A stretch of 5,882 nt of DNA from Clostridiales bacterium (GTDB lineage Bacteria > Bacillota > Clostridia > Saccharofermentanales > UBA5734), in the NCBI GenBank assembly GCA_007133255.1, contig SLMY01000216.1, positions 1 to 5,882 of the forward strand. Direction: 5' to 3'. Below the pieces are notes generated by a model. The model worked only from the letters and a program-made list of their open reading frames with translations. It ran no database searches and had not been told where the DNA came from. Numbering within the stretch: position 1 is the stretch's first letter; every line of letters starts with the position of its first letter. This document shows positions 1 to 5,874 of the stretch, in pieces. The position numbers were made by a program, and so were the translations under genes.

Positions 1-5
1 ATATT

Positions 6-344
6 ATGTCAGACGTTAAATCTTTTTTCGAAAAATCTCTTAGTTTTGGTATAGGCATGGCTGAATGGTCTCGCGAGAGAATTGAAGAGACGGTTGAAGA
101 TATGGTTCGCAAAGGGGAGCTGTCACAAAAGGAAGCCCGCGAGTTTGCCGGTGACCTGGTTAAAAAGGGTGAGGCTCAGCGTGATGAGCTCAACAGACTT
201 GTCAGCAAGGAAGTTAGAAAAGTCATTGATCAGATGGATCTGGCTCGTAAAGACGACCTGATTGACCAGGAAAAAATGGCCAGTATTGTCCGTGAGCAAG
301 TCCAGGAAGTCCTGAAAGAAATGGACCTGAGCAGTAAGTCCTGA
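6..344 (+). CDS. Phasin-like (polyhydroxyalkanoate granule-associated family) small helical protein
   Basis: A complete 112-residue protein, very rich in Glu, Lys, Arg, Asp and Gln, predicted almost wholly alpha-helical and likely to form a coiled coil from about residue 20 to the end. A short semi-hydrophobic segment (residues about 7-20, FFEKSLSFGIGMAEW) comes first, followed by the pattern VRKGELSQKEAREFAGDLVKK. That 'K/RGEL..KE' helix-turn-helix pattern is typical of the phasin-like family, which coats polyhydroxyalkanoate granules in some bacteria and has no settled role in many Bacillota. There are no cysteines and no enzyme motifs. The stop lies 5 bases before the AarF/UbiB gene, so the two are probably co-transcribed and perhaps translationally coupled. 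Only 5 bases precede the ATG, so its ribosome binding site lies outside the window and the start is assigned from the family-like N-terminus. The family call is reasonable; a role in PHA binding is not shown. Confidence 0.75.
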   Translation: MSDVKSFFEKSLSFGIGMAEWSRERIEETVEDMVRKGELSQKEAREFAGDLVKKGEAQRDELNRLVSKEVRKVIDQMDLARKDDLIDQEKMASIVREQVQEVLKEMDLSSKS

Positions 345-349
345 CAGCC

Positions 350-2041
350 ATGGCAAGGCAAAGGCACTTAAAAAGATACCGCCAGATTATTCGTGTCTTA
401 GCGCGAAATGGCTTTGCCGTGATGCTGGAACAAGCCGGGCTTTTTTCCTATCTAAAGCTTCGGAAAAAAAGTGTCATGGCTCAGTCAGCGGAAAAAGCTG
501 GAAACGCTCGTCTGACAGTGGGCGAGCGTCTTCGTATGTCGTGCGAGGAGCTGGGGCCGACCTTTATTAAAATCGGCCAGATTATCAGCACGCGGCCAGA
601 TATCGTTTCACCTGAAGTAGCCCAGGAATTATCTAAGCTGCAGGAAGCGGTGAATCCTTTTCCCTTTGATGAAGTTAAAGACGTCATTGAAATGTCTTTT
701 TCAGAGCCGCTTGAAGCGATTTTTTCTGACTTCAGACAAAGACCGCTGGCAGCCGCCTCCCTGTCGCAGGTCCATCAGGCAACCCTGCCGACGGGTAAAC
801 AGGTCGTGGTTAAAGTCCAGCGTCCGGGTATCAGTGAAAGTATAGAAATAGATCTGGATATATTAAGCGATCTGGTTCATTTTATTGAGAACCGGACAAA
901 GTACGGAGATCTGTACGATTTTTCCGGTATGCTCAGCGAGCTGGACCGGACGATTCATCAGGAACTTGATTTTCGCAAGGAAGGTGAGAACGCTGACATC
1001 TTCAAGCGGCTTTTTTCCAAACAGCCGATGGTTGATGTACCCCTTGTTCACTGGATTTATACTACAGATAAAGTATTGACCATGAGTTATGTAACAGGAT
1101 ACAGGATCAGCCAGACAGCAGAAATGAAAAATGCCGGTATTGATCTGACTGAACTGGGCAAAAGACTGGCAAGCTGTATCAGTGAGCAGATTTTTATCCA
1201 GGGATTTTTTCATGCTGATCCGCATCCTGGAAACCTGATTATTCAAGATGACGGCAGCCTGGTTTTTCTTGACTTGGGTATGGTTGGGCGGCTCAATGAG
1301 AATAAACGAAAAATTCTGGCGGACATGTTTGTGGGCATAGCCACACAAGACGCGCATCAGGTAGTTCAGGCGTTTCTTGACATGAATACCATGCGCCAGC
1401 GTGTTAATCTGCGTCATTTTGAAGCTGATATTGAACGGCTGCTTGAACAATATATGTCATTGCCGGTGAACGAGATAAAGGTAGGAGAGCTGCTGGCGGA
1501 AATTTTTCAGCTGGCGTTCACCTATAAAATCAGATTGCCTGCCGCCTTTACGCTGATCTCGAAAGTTCTGATTACATTGCAGGGTCTGCTGGAAAAATTA
1601 GATCCAGACCTGAATCTGCTGACCTTAATGAAACCGGTAGCGTCACGCCTGATGAAAGAACGCCTGTCGTTTGATGAGATTGGCAGACAGGTTCAGCGTA
1701 CCGGCTCAGACTATTACCGGCTGCTGCGCTTGCTGCCGACGTTTTTTGTCAATTTCTTTCATAAGCTGGAAGATGATGAGTACAGAATTGAGTTTGAGCT
1801 CAAAGATATTGATAAGGTGCAAAAACACCTCGACAGCATTTTTAATCGTATCTCATTCAGCCTGATTTTGCTGGGTGTGAGTATAATTGTCGCCGGTATT
1901 ATCATTGGTACCAGCATGACAGCCGGCGCCGGACCGGAAATGTCGAGATTGAACGTGCTGATCCTTCGCGGCGGTTTGGTAATTGCGGTGGCTATTTTGC
2001 TTTTTCTGATAATCTCAATGATCCGATCAAAAAAATTCTAG
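350..2041 (+). CDS. AarF/ABC1/UbiB family atypical kinase-like protein
   Basis: A 563-residue protein of typical length for the bacterial UbiB/ABC1 family, whose members adopt a protein-kinase-like fold and, in quinone-making organisms, support ubiquinone biosynthesis or lipid handling. Hallmarks in order: the family-specific KxGQ motif (K74-Q77, in LGPTFIKIGQ); the Ala-rich nucleotide loop AAASLSQVH (134-142) that replaces the kinase Gly-rich loop; the ATP-binding lysine K155 in VVVKVQRPG; the ExD motif E205/D207; the catalytic HADPHPGN (288-295); and the metal-binding DLG at 308-310. Two C-terminal hydrophobic helices (about 502-522 and 536-557) followed by RSKKF indicate membrane anchoring. 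All the key residues look intact. The ATG lies 5 bases after the phasin-like stop and has no strong Shine-Dalgarno, consistent with translational coupling. The physiological substrate cannot be read from the sequence, so no ubiB symbol is given. Confidence 0.93.
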   Translation: MARQRHLKRYRQIIRVLARNGFAVMLEQAGLFSYLKLRKKSVMAQSAEKAGNARLTVGERLRMSCEELGPTFIKIGQIISTRPDIVSPEVAQELSKLQEAVNPFPFDEVKDVIEMSFSEPLEAIFSDFRQRPLAAASLSQVHQATLPTGKQVVVKVQRPGISESIEIDLDILSDLVHFIENRTKYGDLYDFSGMLSELDRTIHQELDFRKEGENADIFKRLFSKQPMVDVPLVHWIYTTDKVLTMSYVTGYRISQTAEMKNAGIDLTELGKRLASCISEQIFIQGFFHADPHPGNLIIQDDGSLVFLDLGMVGRLNENKRKILADMFVGIATQDAHQVVQAFLDMNTMRQRVNLRHFEADIERLLEQYMSLPVNEIKVGELLAEIFQLAFTYKIRLPAAFTLISKVLITLQGLLEKLDPDLNLLTLMKPVASRLMKERLSFDEIGRQVQRTGSDYYRLLRLLPTFFVNFFHKLEDDEYRIEFELKDIDKVQKHLDSIFNRISFSLILLGVSIIVAGIIIGTSMTAGAGPEMSRLNVLILRGGLVIAVAILLFLIISMIRSKKF

Positions 2042-2331
2042 AAAACCCGCTGTCTGTTTAGCCAGGAACGTCTGGAAACGCGTGCGGCGCGTGTGTCTAA
2101 TGACCTGATGCCATTTCCCCGATCATACACTTGACGCACTGGAAACGCGTGCGTATATCGACTGCTTCTGGAAGATGAGGAATTGACGATGGCAGATGGA
2201 AACGCGTGCGTGAATCGACCTTGACATACCAGATGGGATAAAGCCTTATGGACTGGGAAAACCTTTAAATGAAGACCTTTTTTACCGATAGACATCTGAT
2301 TTAGAACACCTGTTCCTCTGGAAGAAAGGGT
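2042..2331. other. Non-coding region between convergent genes
   Basis: This 290-base stretch separates the converging 3' ends of the UbiB-family gene and the minus-strand hydrolase-like gene. Its left two-thirds hold three short direct repeats (entered separately). The right part (about 2225-2331) shows nothing I can name with confidence. I found no GC-rich hairpin followed by a T-run on either strand, so no intrinsic terminator is evident for either gene. A frame stays open on the minus strand across almost the whole region (2038-2295), but its product has no recognisable domain, it has no good ribosome binding site, and it is probably a by-product of the repeats. A perfect TTGACA occurs at 2221-2226 without a matching -10. 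Confidence 0.7.
2072..2210 (+). repeat. Three direct copies of TGGAAACGCGTGCG
   Basis: The identical 14-mer TGGAAACGCGTGCG occurs at 2073-2086, 2140-2153 and 2197-2210, all in the same orientation. Start-to-start distances are 67 and 57 bases, which differ by about one helical turn. Each copy contains the palindrome ACGCGT. The second and third copies share a longer block, continuing as GT, two variable bases, then ATCGAC, for about 23 bases; the first copy diverges after the core but adds CGCGT, forming a small ACGCG/CGCGT hairpin (2078-2092). Copies 2 and 3 are each preceded by TTGACG (2131-2136 and 2184-2189). The repeats are too short and their spacers too uneven for a CRISPR array. They could be protein-binding sites, remnants of a dispersed intergenic repeat, or a structured RNA in the 3' region of the UbiB-family transcript. 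Confidence 0.85.
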
Positions 2332-3360
2332 TTATCTGGCCGTGAAATACCGGGTGAAATACTGGTTAAGGGCTGCTTCGTACCCATCCGGGTCTTCAAT
2401 ATAACTACTCATTGTACCGGAAGCGCTGCTTTGAAAGACAACCGTGGTGTCGGGATGCAGGCGCTGCCGTTCATCAATGAACGTTCGCGTCTGTTCATCA
2501 GAAATGCGGCTGTCGCTGTCGCTGCCGGCGATAAAAACCGGTATCTGCGCGCGGGATATAATCCCAACCAGATTCGGCCTTTGGATACCGCCAGTCGAAA
2601 GCCGGATCGCGTAGGGAACACTATACTGCAGCAGGTAACGGCCAAGAAATCCCTGGTCCTGAAGGTCGGGACGTATATAGTCATCAGCGGAGCTGGCGGG
2701 GGTATCAAGCAGCAGACCGCGGATATAACCCTGGTCGAAACTCAAATCACGAATATCCCGCGGATAATCATCCAGATCTTCCTGTCCTGGCCGCGGCAGC
2801 TGATCGAAAGCGACCAGTGTCGCGGTAACACCTGTACCAAAACCATAAAGCAACACATCACGGGTGCTGGCAACGCGTCTGACATACCGGATAGCGGCCA
2901 GGACATCTTCCCATTCCGCGTAGCCATAGCCGGACAGATCACCATCGGAACGCCCGGCATTACGCAGATCAAAGGCCAGCACATTAAACCCTCGTTCTGT
3001 GAGATACTCAAAAAACGGCGGGCTGTCAAGTCCCAGCACAAAGCGATTATCGCCCTGGTTATGGACCAGAATGATAGTGCTGACAGCTGGCCCCTGCGAC
3101 TGGAAGAACCAGCCGCTGAGCATGCTTTGCTCGTTGAGCGATGTGAAACTGGCCAGCTGGTAAGATGGCATGACATTGCTGCTGATCGTCTGCAGCGGTC
3201 TGGCCGGCGCACGCATCAGCTCATTGGCTGTGGATAAAGACAAAATGGATCCTGCCAGCAGAACAAGGGCCAGAAGCGAAATGATGACAACCGTCCTGAT
3301 TAAAAAAGGCCGGCGTTTACGTTTAACTGTAATATGTTTTACACTAAGCCTTGAGGGCAT
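2332..3360 (-). CDS. Membrane-anchored alpha/beta-hydrolase-fold protein, probable pseudoenzyme
   Basis: A 342-residue protein. The N-terminus is basic (KRKRR, 14-18) and followed by one hydrophobic helix (about 20-42) with no clear signal-peptidase site, suggesting a type II anchor with the remainder outside the cytoplasm. The body has the alpha/beta-hydrolase layout: strand plus oxyanion-loop region IILVHNQGDNR (96-106), FDLRNAGRSDG (130-140), which matches the usual FDxRGxGxSxG segment, then a nucleophile elbow LYGFGTGVTAT (171-181), and IPVFIAGSDSD (273-283), where the catalytic acid normally sits. The elbow reads G-F-G-T-G, so the serine of GxSxG is Gly175 (codon GGT). The C-terminal segment SASGTMSSY (312-320) has Thr316 where the usual GxxH histidine is expected, and no histidine follows H302. 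Hydrolytic activity is therefore doubtful; a binding or scaffold role is inference. The ATG has a good upstream AGGAG. It is transcribed away from uppP and towards the UbiB-family gene. Confidence 0.85.
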   Translation of the reverse strand: MPSRLSVKHITVKRKRRPFLIRTVVIISLLALVLLAGSILSLSTANELMRAPARPLQTISSNVMPSYQLASFTSLNEQSMLSGWFFQSQGPAVSTIILVHNQGDNRFVLGLDSPPFFEYLTERGFNVLAFDLRNAGRSDGDLSGYGYAEWEDVLAAIRYVRRVASTRDVLLYGFGTGVTATLVAFDQLPRPGQEDLDDYPRDIRDLSFDQGYIRGLLLDTPASSADDYIRPDLQDQGFLGRYLLQYSVPYAIRLSTGGIQRPNLVGIISRAQIPVFIAGSDSDSRISDEQTRTFIDERQRLHPDTTVVFQSSASGTMSSYIEDPDGYEAALNQYFTRYFTAR

Positions 3361-3366
3361 GTTAAT

Positions 3367-3371
3367 CTCCT
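3367..3371 (-). promoter_or_regulatory. Ribosome binding site of the hydrolase-like gene
   Basis: On the minus strand this reads AGGAG, six bases before the ATG whose A is at 3360. The spacing is ideal and supports that start, and with it the basic N-terminus and membrane anchor. Confidence 0.85.
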
Positions 3372-3376
3372 GCGTT

Positions 3377-3389
3377 TAAACTGAGTTTA
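3377..3389. promoter_or_regulatory. Odd-symmetry palindrome TAAACT-G-AGTTTA in the hydrolase leader
   Basis: Two perfect 6-base arms flank a single central base. It lies five bases upstream of the ribosome binding site of the hydrolase-like gene, within its probable 5' untranslated region. It could be an operator for a dimeric regulator or, as RNA, a small weak hairpin close to the ribosome site. It is short and AT-rich, so chance is a real alternative. Confidence 0.35.
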
Positions 3390-3477
3390 GCGATCAAAAT
3401 GAGTTATAAGAAGGTTTTGCCGACTCCATTATGCATGGATACGCGGCTCATTGCAGTATATTGGTTGATCGCATACG

Positions 3478-3486
3478 ATTATATCA
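3478..3486 (-). promoter_or_regulatory. Extended -10 promoter candidate for the hydrolase-like gene
   Basis: On the minus strand this reads TGATATAAT: a perfect TATAAT with the TGn extension of an extended -10 element. The -35 position (about 3501-3506) reads ACAAAA, a poor match, which extended -10 promoters can tolerate. The expected transcript start near 3471 would give a leader of about 110 bases. It overlaps the upstream part of the plus-strand uppP promoter candidate. Confidence 0.5.
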
Positions 3487-3505
3487 TGCGAAGCACCTTT
3501 TTTTG

Positions 3506-3514
3506 TGATAAAAT
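3506..3514 (+). promoter_or_regulatory. Extended -10 promoter candidate for uppP
   Basis: The sequence TGATAAAAT gives a TGn extension and TAAAAT, five of six matches to TATAAT. The -35 position is weak (ATGCGA near 3486-3491). Transcription would begin near 3521, leaving a leader of about 70 bases before the ATG at 3592. The leader contains TGAAT-GTT-ATTCA (3560-3572), a 5-base inverted repeat of uncertain meaning. An alternative sigma-A-like pair, TTGCAG (3451-3456) and TACGAT (3474-3479) with a 17-base spacer, matches less well. Confidence 0.45.
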
Positions 3515-3580
3515 TGACTGCGACTGTGTTTAAAACTTTCTGTAGACCCTATGCGTGTATTGAATGTTATTCATTAAACT

Positions 3581-3585
3581 GGAGG
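3581..3585 (+). promoter_or_regulatory. Ribosome binding site that sets the uppP start
   Basis: GGAGG lies six bases before the ATG at 3592. The reading frame is open further upstream to a GTG at 3505, but that codon overlaps the promoter candidate, has no ribosome binding site, and would add 29 residues unlike any UppP N-terminus. The ATG at 3592 yields the family-typical start MTLIEAIIFGLVQG. Confidence 0.9.
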
Positions 3586-3591
3586 AATAAG

Positions 3592-4575
3592 ATGACATTG
3601 ATTGAAGCGATTATTTTTGGCCTGGTCCAGGGTGTAACGGAATTTATTCCAATTAGCAGTTCGGGACATCTTTCATTGCTGGGCCGAATTTTTAATACAG
3701 ATCCCGACGCGATGTTCACGCTCAGCGCCTGGGTCCATATGGGTTCCTTAATGTCTGTTTTTATTGTCATGCGGCGTGAGATTATGGAAATCCTGCGTGA
3801 TATTCTGGGACCGCGCACCTGGAAAATTATGATCGCGACCATTCCCACTGTGATAGTCGCTTTTTTGATTCACAGCCGGCTCTCCGACATTTTCGGCGGC
3901 CATTTTCTGGGTTATTCATTTTTGATCACAGGTGTGTTTCTTATGATGATTGTCCTTTTTGGCCGCGGTGATGACAAGAAAATGGCAGCCCGGACAAATA
4001 GTGAGGCAGAACAGGCGAAAACCGCGGACACCGCTCAAACAGCTATAAAGTCTGAAACGAAAGTCGGCCAGGACAAACAACATAAACCTGGAGCTGATGA
4101 AAGAAATATGCCAGACGACAAAAATGCAGCTGAGAAAGAAAAGAACACCAGTATCGGCATAGATGGCAAAGAGGTGGGTTATCTGGAAGCGATTCTGGCC
4201 GGTATCGGTCAGGCGATCGCCATTTTACCCGGTGTATCCAGATCTGGATCAACCTTAACGGCACTGCTGATCGCGAAAGTAGACCGAAAAAAAGCGATCC
4301 GCTTTTCATTTCTGATGTCGATACCGGCTATACTGGGCGGGTTTGTTTTTGATTTGCGTGACCTGATCGCCGGTGAGGGCGCGGCTTTAGAAACACTAGG
4401 CCTTGGCAAGCTTCTGGTGGGCGTGCTGGCTTCATTCATCGCCGGATGGCTGGCCATGGAGTGGATGCTGCGTAAGCTGAAAGGTAAAGCCTTTATGATC
4501 TGTGCTGTGTATGTTCTGGTTCTTGGAATTCTGGTTTTAATTGATCAGACTTTCACGCAGCTGGTATTCAACTGA
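3592..4575 (+). CDS. uppP: Undecaprenyl-diphosphate phosphatase (UppP/BacA)
   Basis: An integral membrane enzyme that dephosphorylates undecaprenyl diphosphate to undecaprenyl phosphate, recycling the lipid carrier for peptidoglycan and other envelope polymers; overproduction of this family confers bacitracin resistance. The 327-residue protein carries the (E/Q)xxxE motif as Q13-GVT-E17, followed by FIPISSSGH (18-26) with the conserved His26, and PGVSRSGST (213-221) with Arg217, matching the family signature PGxSRSxxT. Several hydrophobic helices flank these. The protein is longer than the usual roughly 270 residues because of a hydrophilic, Lys/Glu/Asp/Gln/Ala-rich segment at about 126-192 (bases 3967-4167), placed between the two internally duplicated halves, each of which contributes one re-entrant active-site loop. 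The catalytic motifs are intact, so activity is expected. It is divergent from the hydrolase-like gene and followed by tsaD on the same strand after 107 bases. Confidence 0.95.
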   Translation: MTLIEAIIFGLVQGVTEFIPISSSGHLSLLGRIFNTDPDAMFTLSAWVHMGSLMSVFIVMRREIMEILRDILGPRTWKIMIATIPTVIVAFLIHSRLSDIFGGHFLGYSFLITGVFLMMIVLFGRGDDKKMAARTNSEAEQAKTADTAQTAIKSETKVGQDKQHKPGADERNMPDDKNAAEKEKNTSIGIDGKEVGYLEAILAGIGQAIAILPGVSRSGSTLTALLIAKVDRKKAIRFSFLMSIPAILGGFVFDLRDLIAGEGAALETLGLGKLLVGVLASFIAGWLAMEWMLRKLKGKAFMICAVYVLVLGILVLIDQTFTQLVFN

Positions 4576-4682
4576 CGCCGCAGGACACTATAAATAGATT
4601 CATCATAATTTACGTGAGCATGCTGATCCATGATTGGTAGATGCCAGATGAACCAGAGAAAAGAGAACAGGAGGTGAACAGG
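4576..4682 (+). other. uppP-tsaD intergenic spacer
   Basis: This is 107 bases with no convincing terminator. A weak promoter is possible: TATAAA at 4589-4594, 17 bases after TTCAAC (3 of 6 matches to TTGACA), or CATAAT at 4604-4609 with no good -35. Read-through from uppP is equally plausible. The frame of tsaD stays open upstream to an ATG at 4641, but that codon has no good ribosome binding site. Confidence 0.4.
4669..4676 (+). promoter_or_regulatory. Ribosome binding site that sets the tsaD start
   Basis: AGGAGGTG is a near-perfect Shine-Dalgarno sequence, six bases before the ATG at 4683. This favours 4683 over the in-frame ATG at 4641 upstream and the in-frame ATG at 4761, neither of which has a comparable site. 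Confidence 0.9.
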
Positions 4683-5807
4683 ATGGCCAAATCGGCACGC
4701 GATGAGACGCCGCAGCAAAATAAAAGGAAACAGAGCACCTCAGCAAGCGGTGCAAAGCAGATGGCGCAGGCGCGAGATCAGGTGCTGATCCTGGGGATTG
4801 AATCATCGTGCGACGAAACAGCGGCCGCGGTTGTGGCCGACGGCCGGGTTATCCTGTCCAATGTGATCGCTTCTCAGGCTGAGCTGCACAAACAGTACGG
4901 CGGTGTGGTACCGGAAATCGCCTCGCGCAAGCATATTGAGACCATTTTGCCTGTGATAGACCAGGCGCTGCTGCAAGCCGGTGTCAAGCTTAAAGACATC
5001 AGCGCCGTCGCGGTAACAGAAGGTCCGGGGCTGGTGGGCGCGCTTCTGGTTGGCTTATCAGCCGCGAAAGGCCTTGCCTGGGCTGCCGATAAACCCCTGG
5101 TGGGTGTGCAGCATATCGCTGGTCATATCGCCGCGAATTATTTGGCGGAACAAACCCTGGAAGCGCCGTTTCTTTGCCTGGTTGTATCGGGCGGCCACAG
5201 TCATCTGGTCCGGGTCCGGGAAGACCAGACGTATGAGGTGCTGGCTCGAACCCGCGATGACGCGGCCGGTGAGGCGTTTGATAAAATCGCCCGTGCGATC
5301 GGCCTGGGTTATCCGGGCGGACCTTTAATTGATCAGGCCGCGAAAGGCGGCCGGACCGATGCCTTAACCTTGCCGCGAACCCATTTCGCCGATAGCCTTG
5401 ACTTTTCTTTCAGCGGTTTGAAAACAGCCGCCCTGAATCAGCTGAACCGGCTGAACCAGCAGGCAGAGCGTCAGGGAAAAACCTGGCAGGACTTGGTCTC
5501 AAGATCTGATTTCGCGGCCAGCTTTCAGCAGGCGATCGTTGATGTGCTGGTGGAACACACCTTTGAGGCTGTTAAGCAGCATGGTGACACACAGCTCGCG
5601 ATCGCAGGCGGAGTCGCCGCTAATTCAAAACTGAGAGCCAGCATGCAGGAAAAAGCTGACGCGTATGGTGTGAAATTGACAGTGCCGCCGCTCATCCTCT
5701 GCACAGACAACGCGGCGATGATCGCCGCAGCCGGCTACCAGGCTTATATCAAAGGTGAACGGGCAGACTGGTCGCTGAACGCCCGGCCGTCGCTGCAGCT
5801 TTTCTGA
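4683..5807 (+). CDS. tsaD: tRNA N6-adenosine threonylcarbamoyltransferase TsaD (Kae1/Gcp/YgjD family)
   Basis: Transfers the threonylcarbamoyl group from threonylcarbamoyl-AMP to A37 of ANN-decoding tRNAs, working with TsaB and TsaE in the cytoplasm. The 374-residue protein shows all family landmarks: LGIESSCDETAAAVV (37-51), PEIASRKH (77-84), the metal-binding HIAGH (H144 and H148), VVSGGHSHLV (167-176), DDAAGEAFDK (192-201), GYPGGPLID (209-217), DFSFSGLKTA (240-249), AIAGGVAANSKLR (306-318) and CTDNAAMIA (340-348), where D342 is the third metal ligand. Before the conserved domain is a polar tail of about 32 residues rich in Lys, Gln, Ser and Ala, absent from most relatives, which start close to the LGIE motif. 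The gene follows uppP on the same strand; the usual partners tsaB and tsaE are not in the window. All catalytic residues appear present. Confidence 0.97.
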   Translation: MAKSARDETPQQNKRKQSTSASGAKQMAQARDQVLILGIESSCDETAAAVVADGRVILSNVIASQAELHKQYGGVVPEIASRKHIETILPVIDQALLQAGVKLKDISAVAVTEGPGLVGALLVGLSAAKGLAWAADKPLVGVQHIAGHIAANYLAEQTLEAPFLCLVVSGGHSHLVRVREDQTYEVLARTRDDAAGEAFDKIARAIGLGYPGGPLIDQAAKGGRTDALTLPRTHFADSLDFSFSGLKTAALNQLNRLNQQAERQGKTWQDLVSRSDFAASFQQAIVDVLVEHTFEAVKQHGDTQLAIAGGVAANSKLRASMQEKADAYGVKLTVPPLILCTDNAAMIAAAGYQAYIKGERADWSLNARPSLQLF

Positions 5808-5825
5808 CAGGACAGCTGGTAGCCG

Positions 5826-5874
5826 TGCATAATCAAAAAATAATCCTGATTATGCAAAAAATAATGCATATGCA
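5826..5874. promoter_or_regulatory. Operator-like inverted repeat and palindrome downstream of tsaD
   Basis: A perfect 10-base inverted repeat, TGCATAATCA (5826-5835) and TGATTATGCA (5847-5856), has arms centred 21 bases apart, two helical turns. It is followed by the perfect palindrome TGCATATGCA (5865-5874). The 11-mer CAAAAAATAAT also occurs twice, at 5834 and 5855, again 21 bases apart. As RNA the inverted repeat could fold into a 10-base-pair hairpin, but no T-run follows it on the plus strand (A-rich sequence follows), so it is not a standard intrinsic terminator. Helical phasing of TGCATAAT-type half sites suggests a regulator-binding region, perhaps for a gene starting beyond the window. 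Confidence 0.5.

Noticed and set aside
863..1450. Open frame of 195 codons on the minus strand inside the UbiB-family gene
   Set aside because: Shadow of a well-supported gene; its product has no domain-like pattern and no initiation signal.
2072..2210. Possible CRISPR array from three regularly placed repeats
   Set aside because: Repeats of 14 bases and spacers of 53 and 43 bases are outside the usual range, and no cas gene is visible.
2221..2226. Perfect TTGACA as a -35 element
   Set aside because: No acceptable -10 at 16-18 bases downstream, and no gene follows on the plus strand.
2038..2295. 85-codon minus-strand frame through the repeats, with THAFP occurring twice
   Set aside because: The repeated peptide is the translation of the DNA repeat; copy 1 is in another frame, no good ribosome site precedes the start, and no family is recognised.
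2304..2315. GAACACCTGTTC, resembling a Gram-positive LexA box (GAAC-N4-GTTC)
   Set aside because: It lies 17 bases past the stop of the minus-strand gene and at the 3' side of the plus-strand operon, so there is no promoter for it to control; a match this short can arise by chance.
2431..3237. Long open frame (268 codons) on the plus strand opposite the hydrolase-like gene
   Set aside because: No recognisable domain and no ribosome binding site; it lies wholly antisense to a gene with clear fold motifs and a good start.
4213..4222. GCGATCGC octamer (also near 5598), as in the cyanobacterial HIP1 repeat
   Set aside because: Only two copies, both within coding sequence, and nothing else points to cyanobacteria.
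4236..4249. Perfect 14-base palindrome ATCCAGATCTGGAT inside uppP
   Set aside because: It coincides with codons for the conserved SRSG active-site motif, so coding constraint plus chance is a sufficient explanation.
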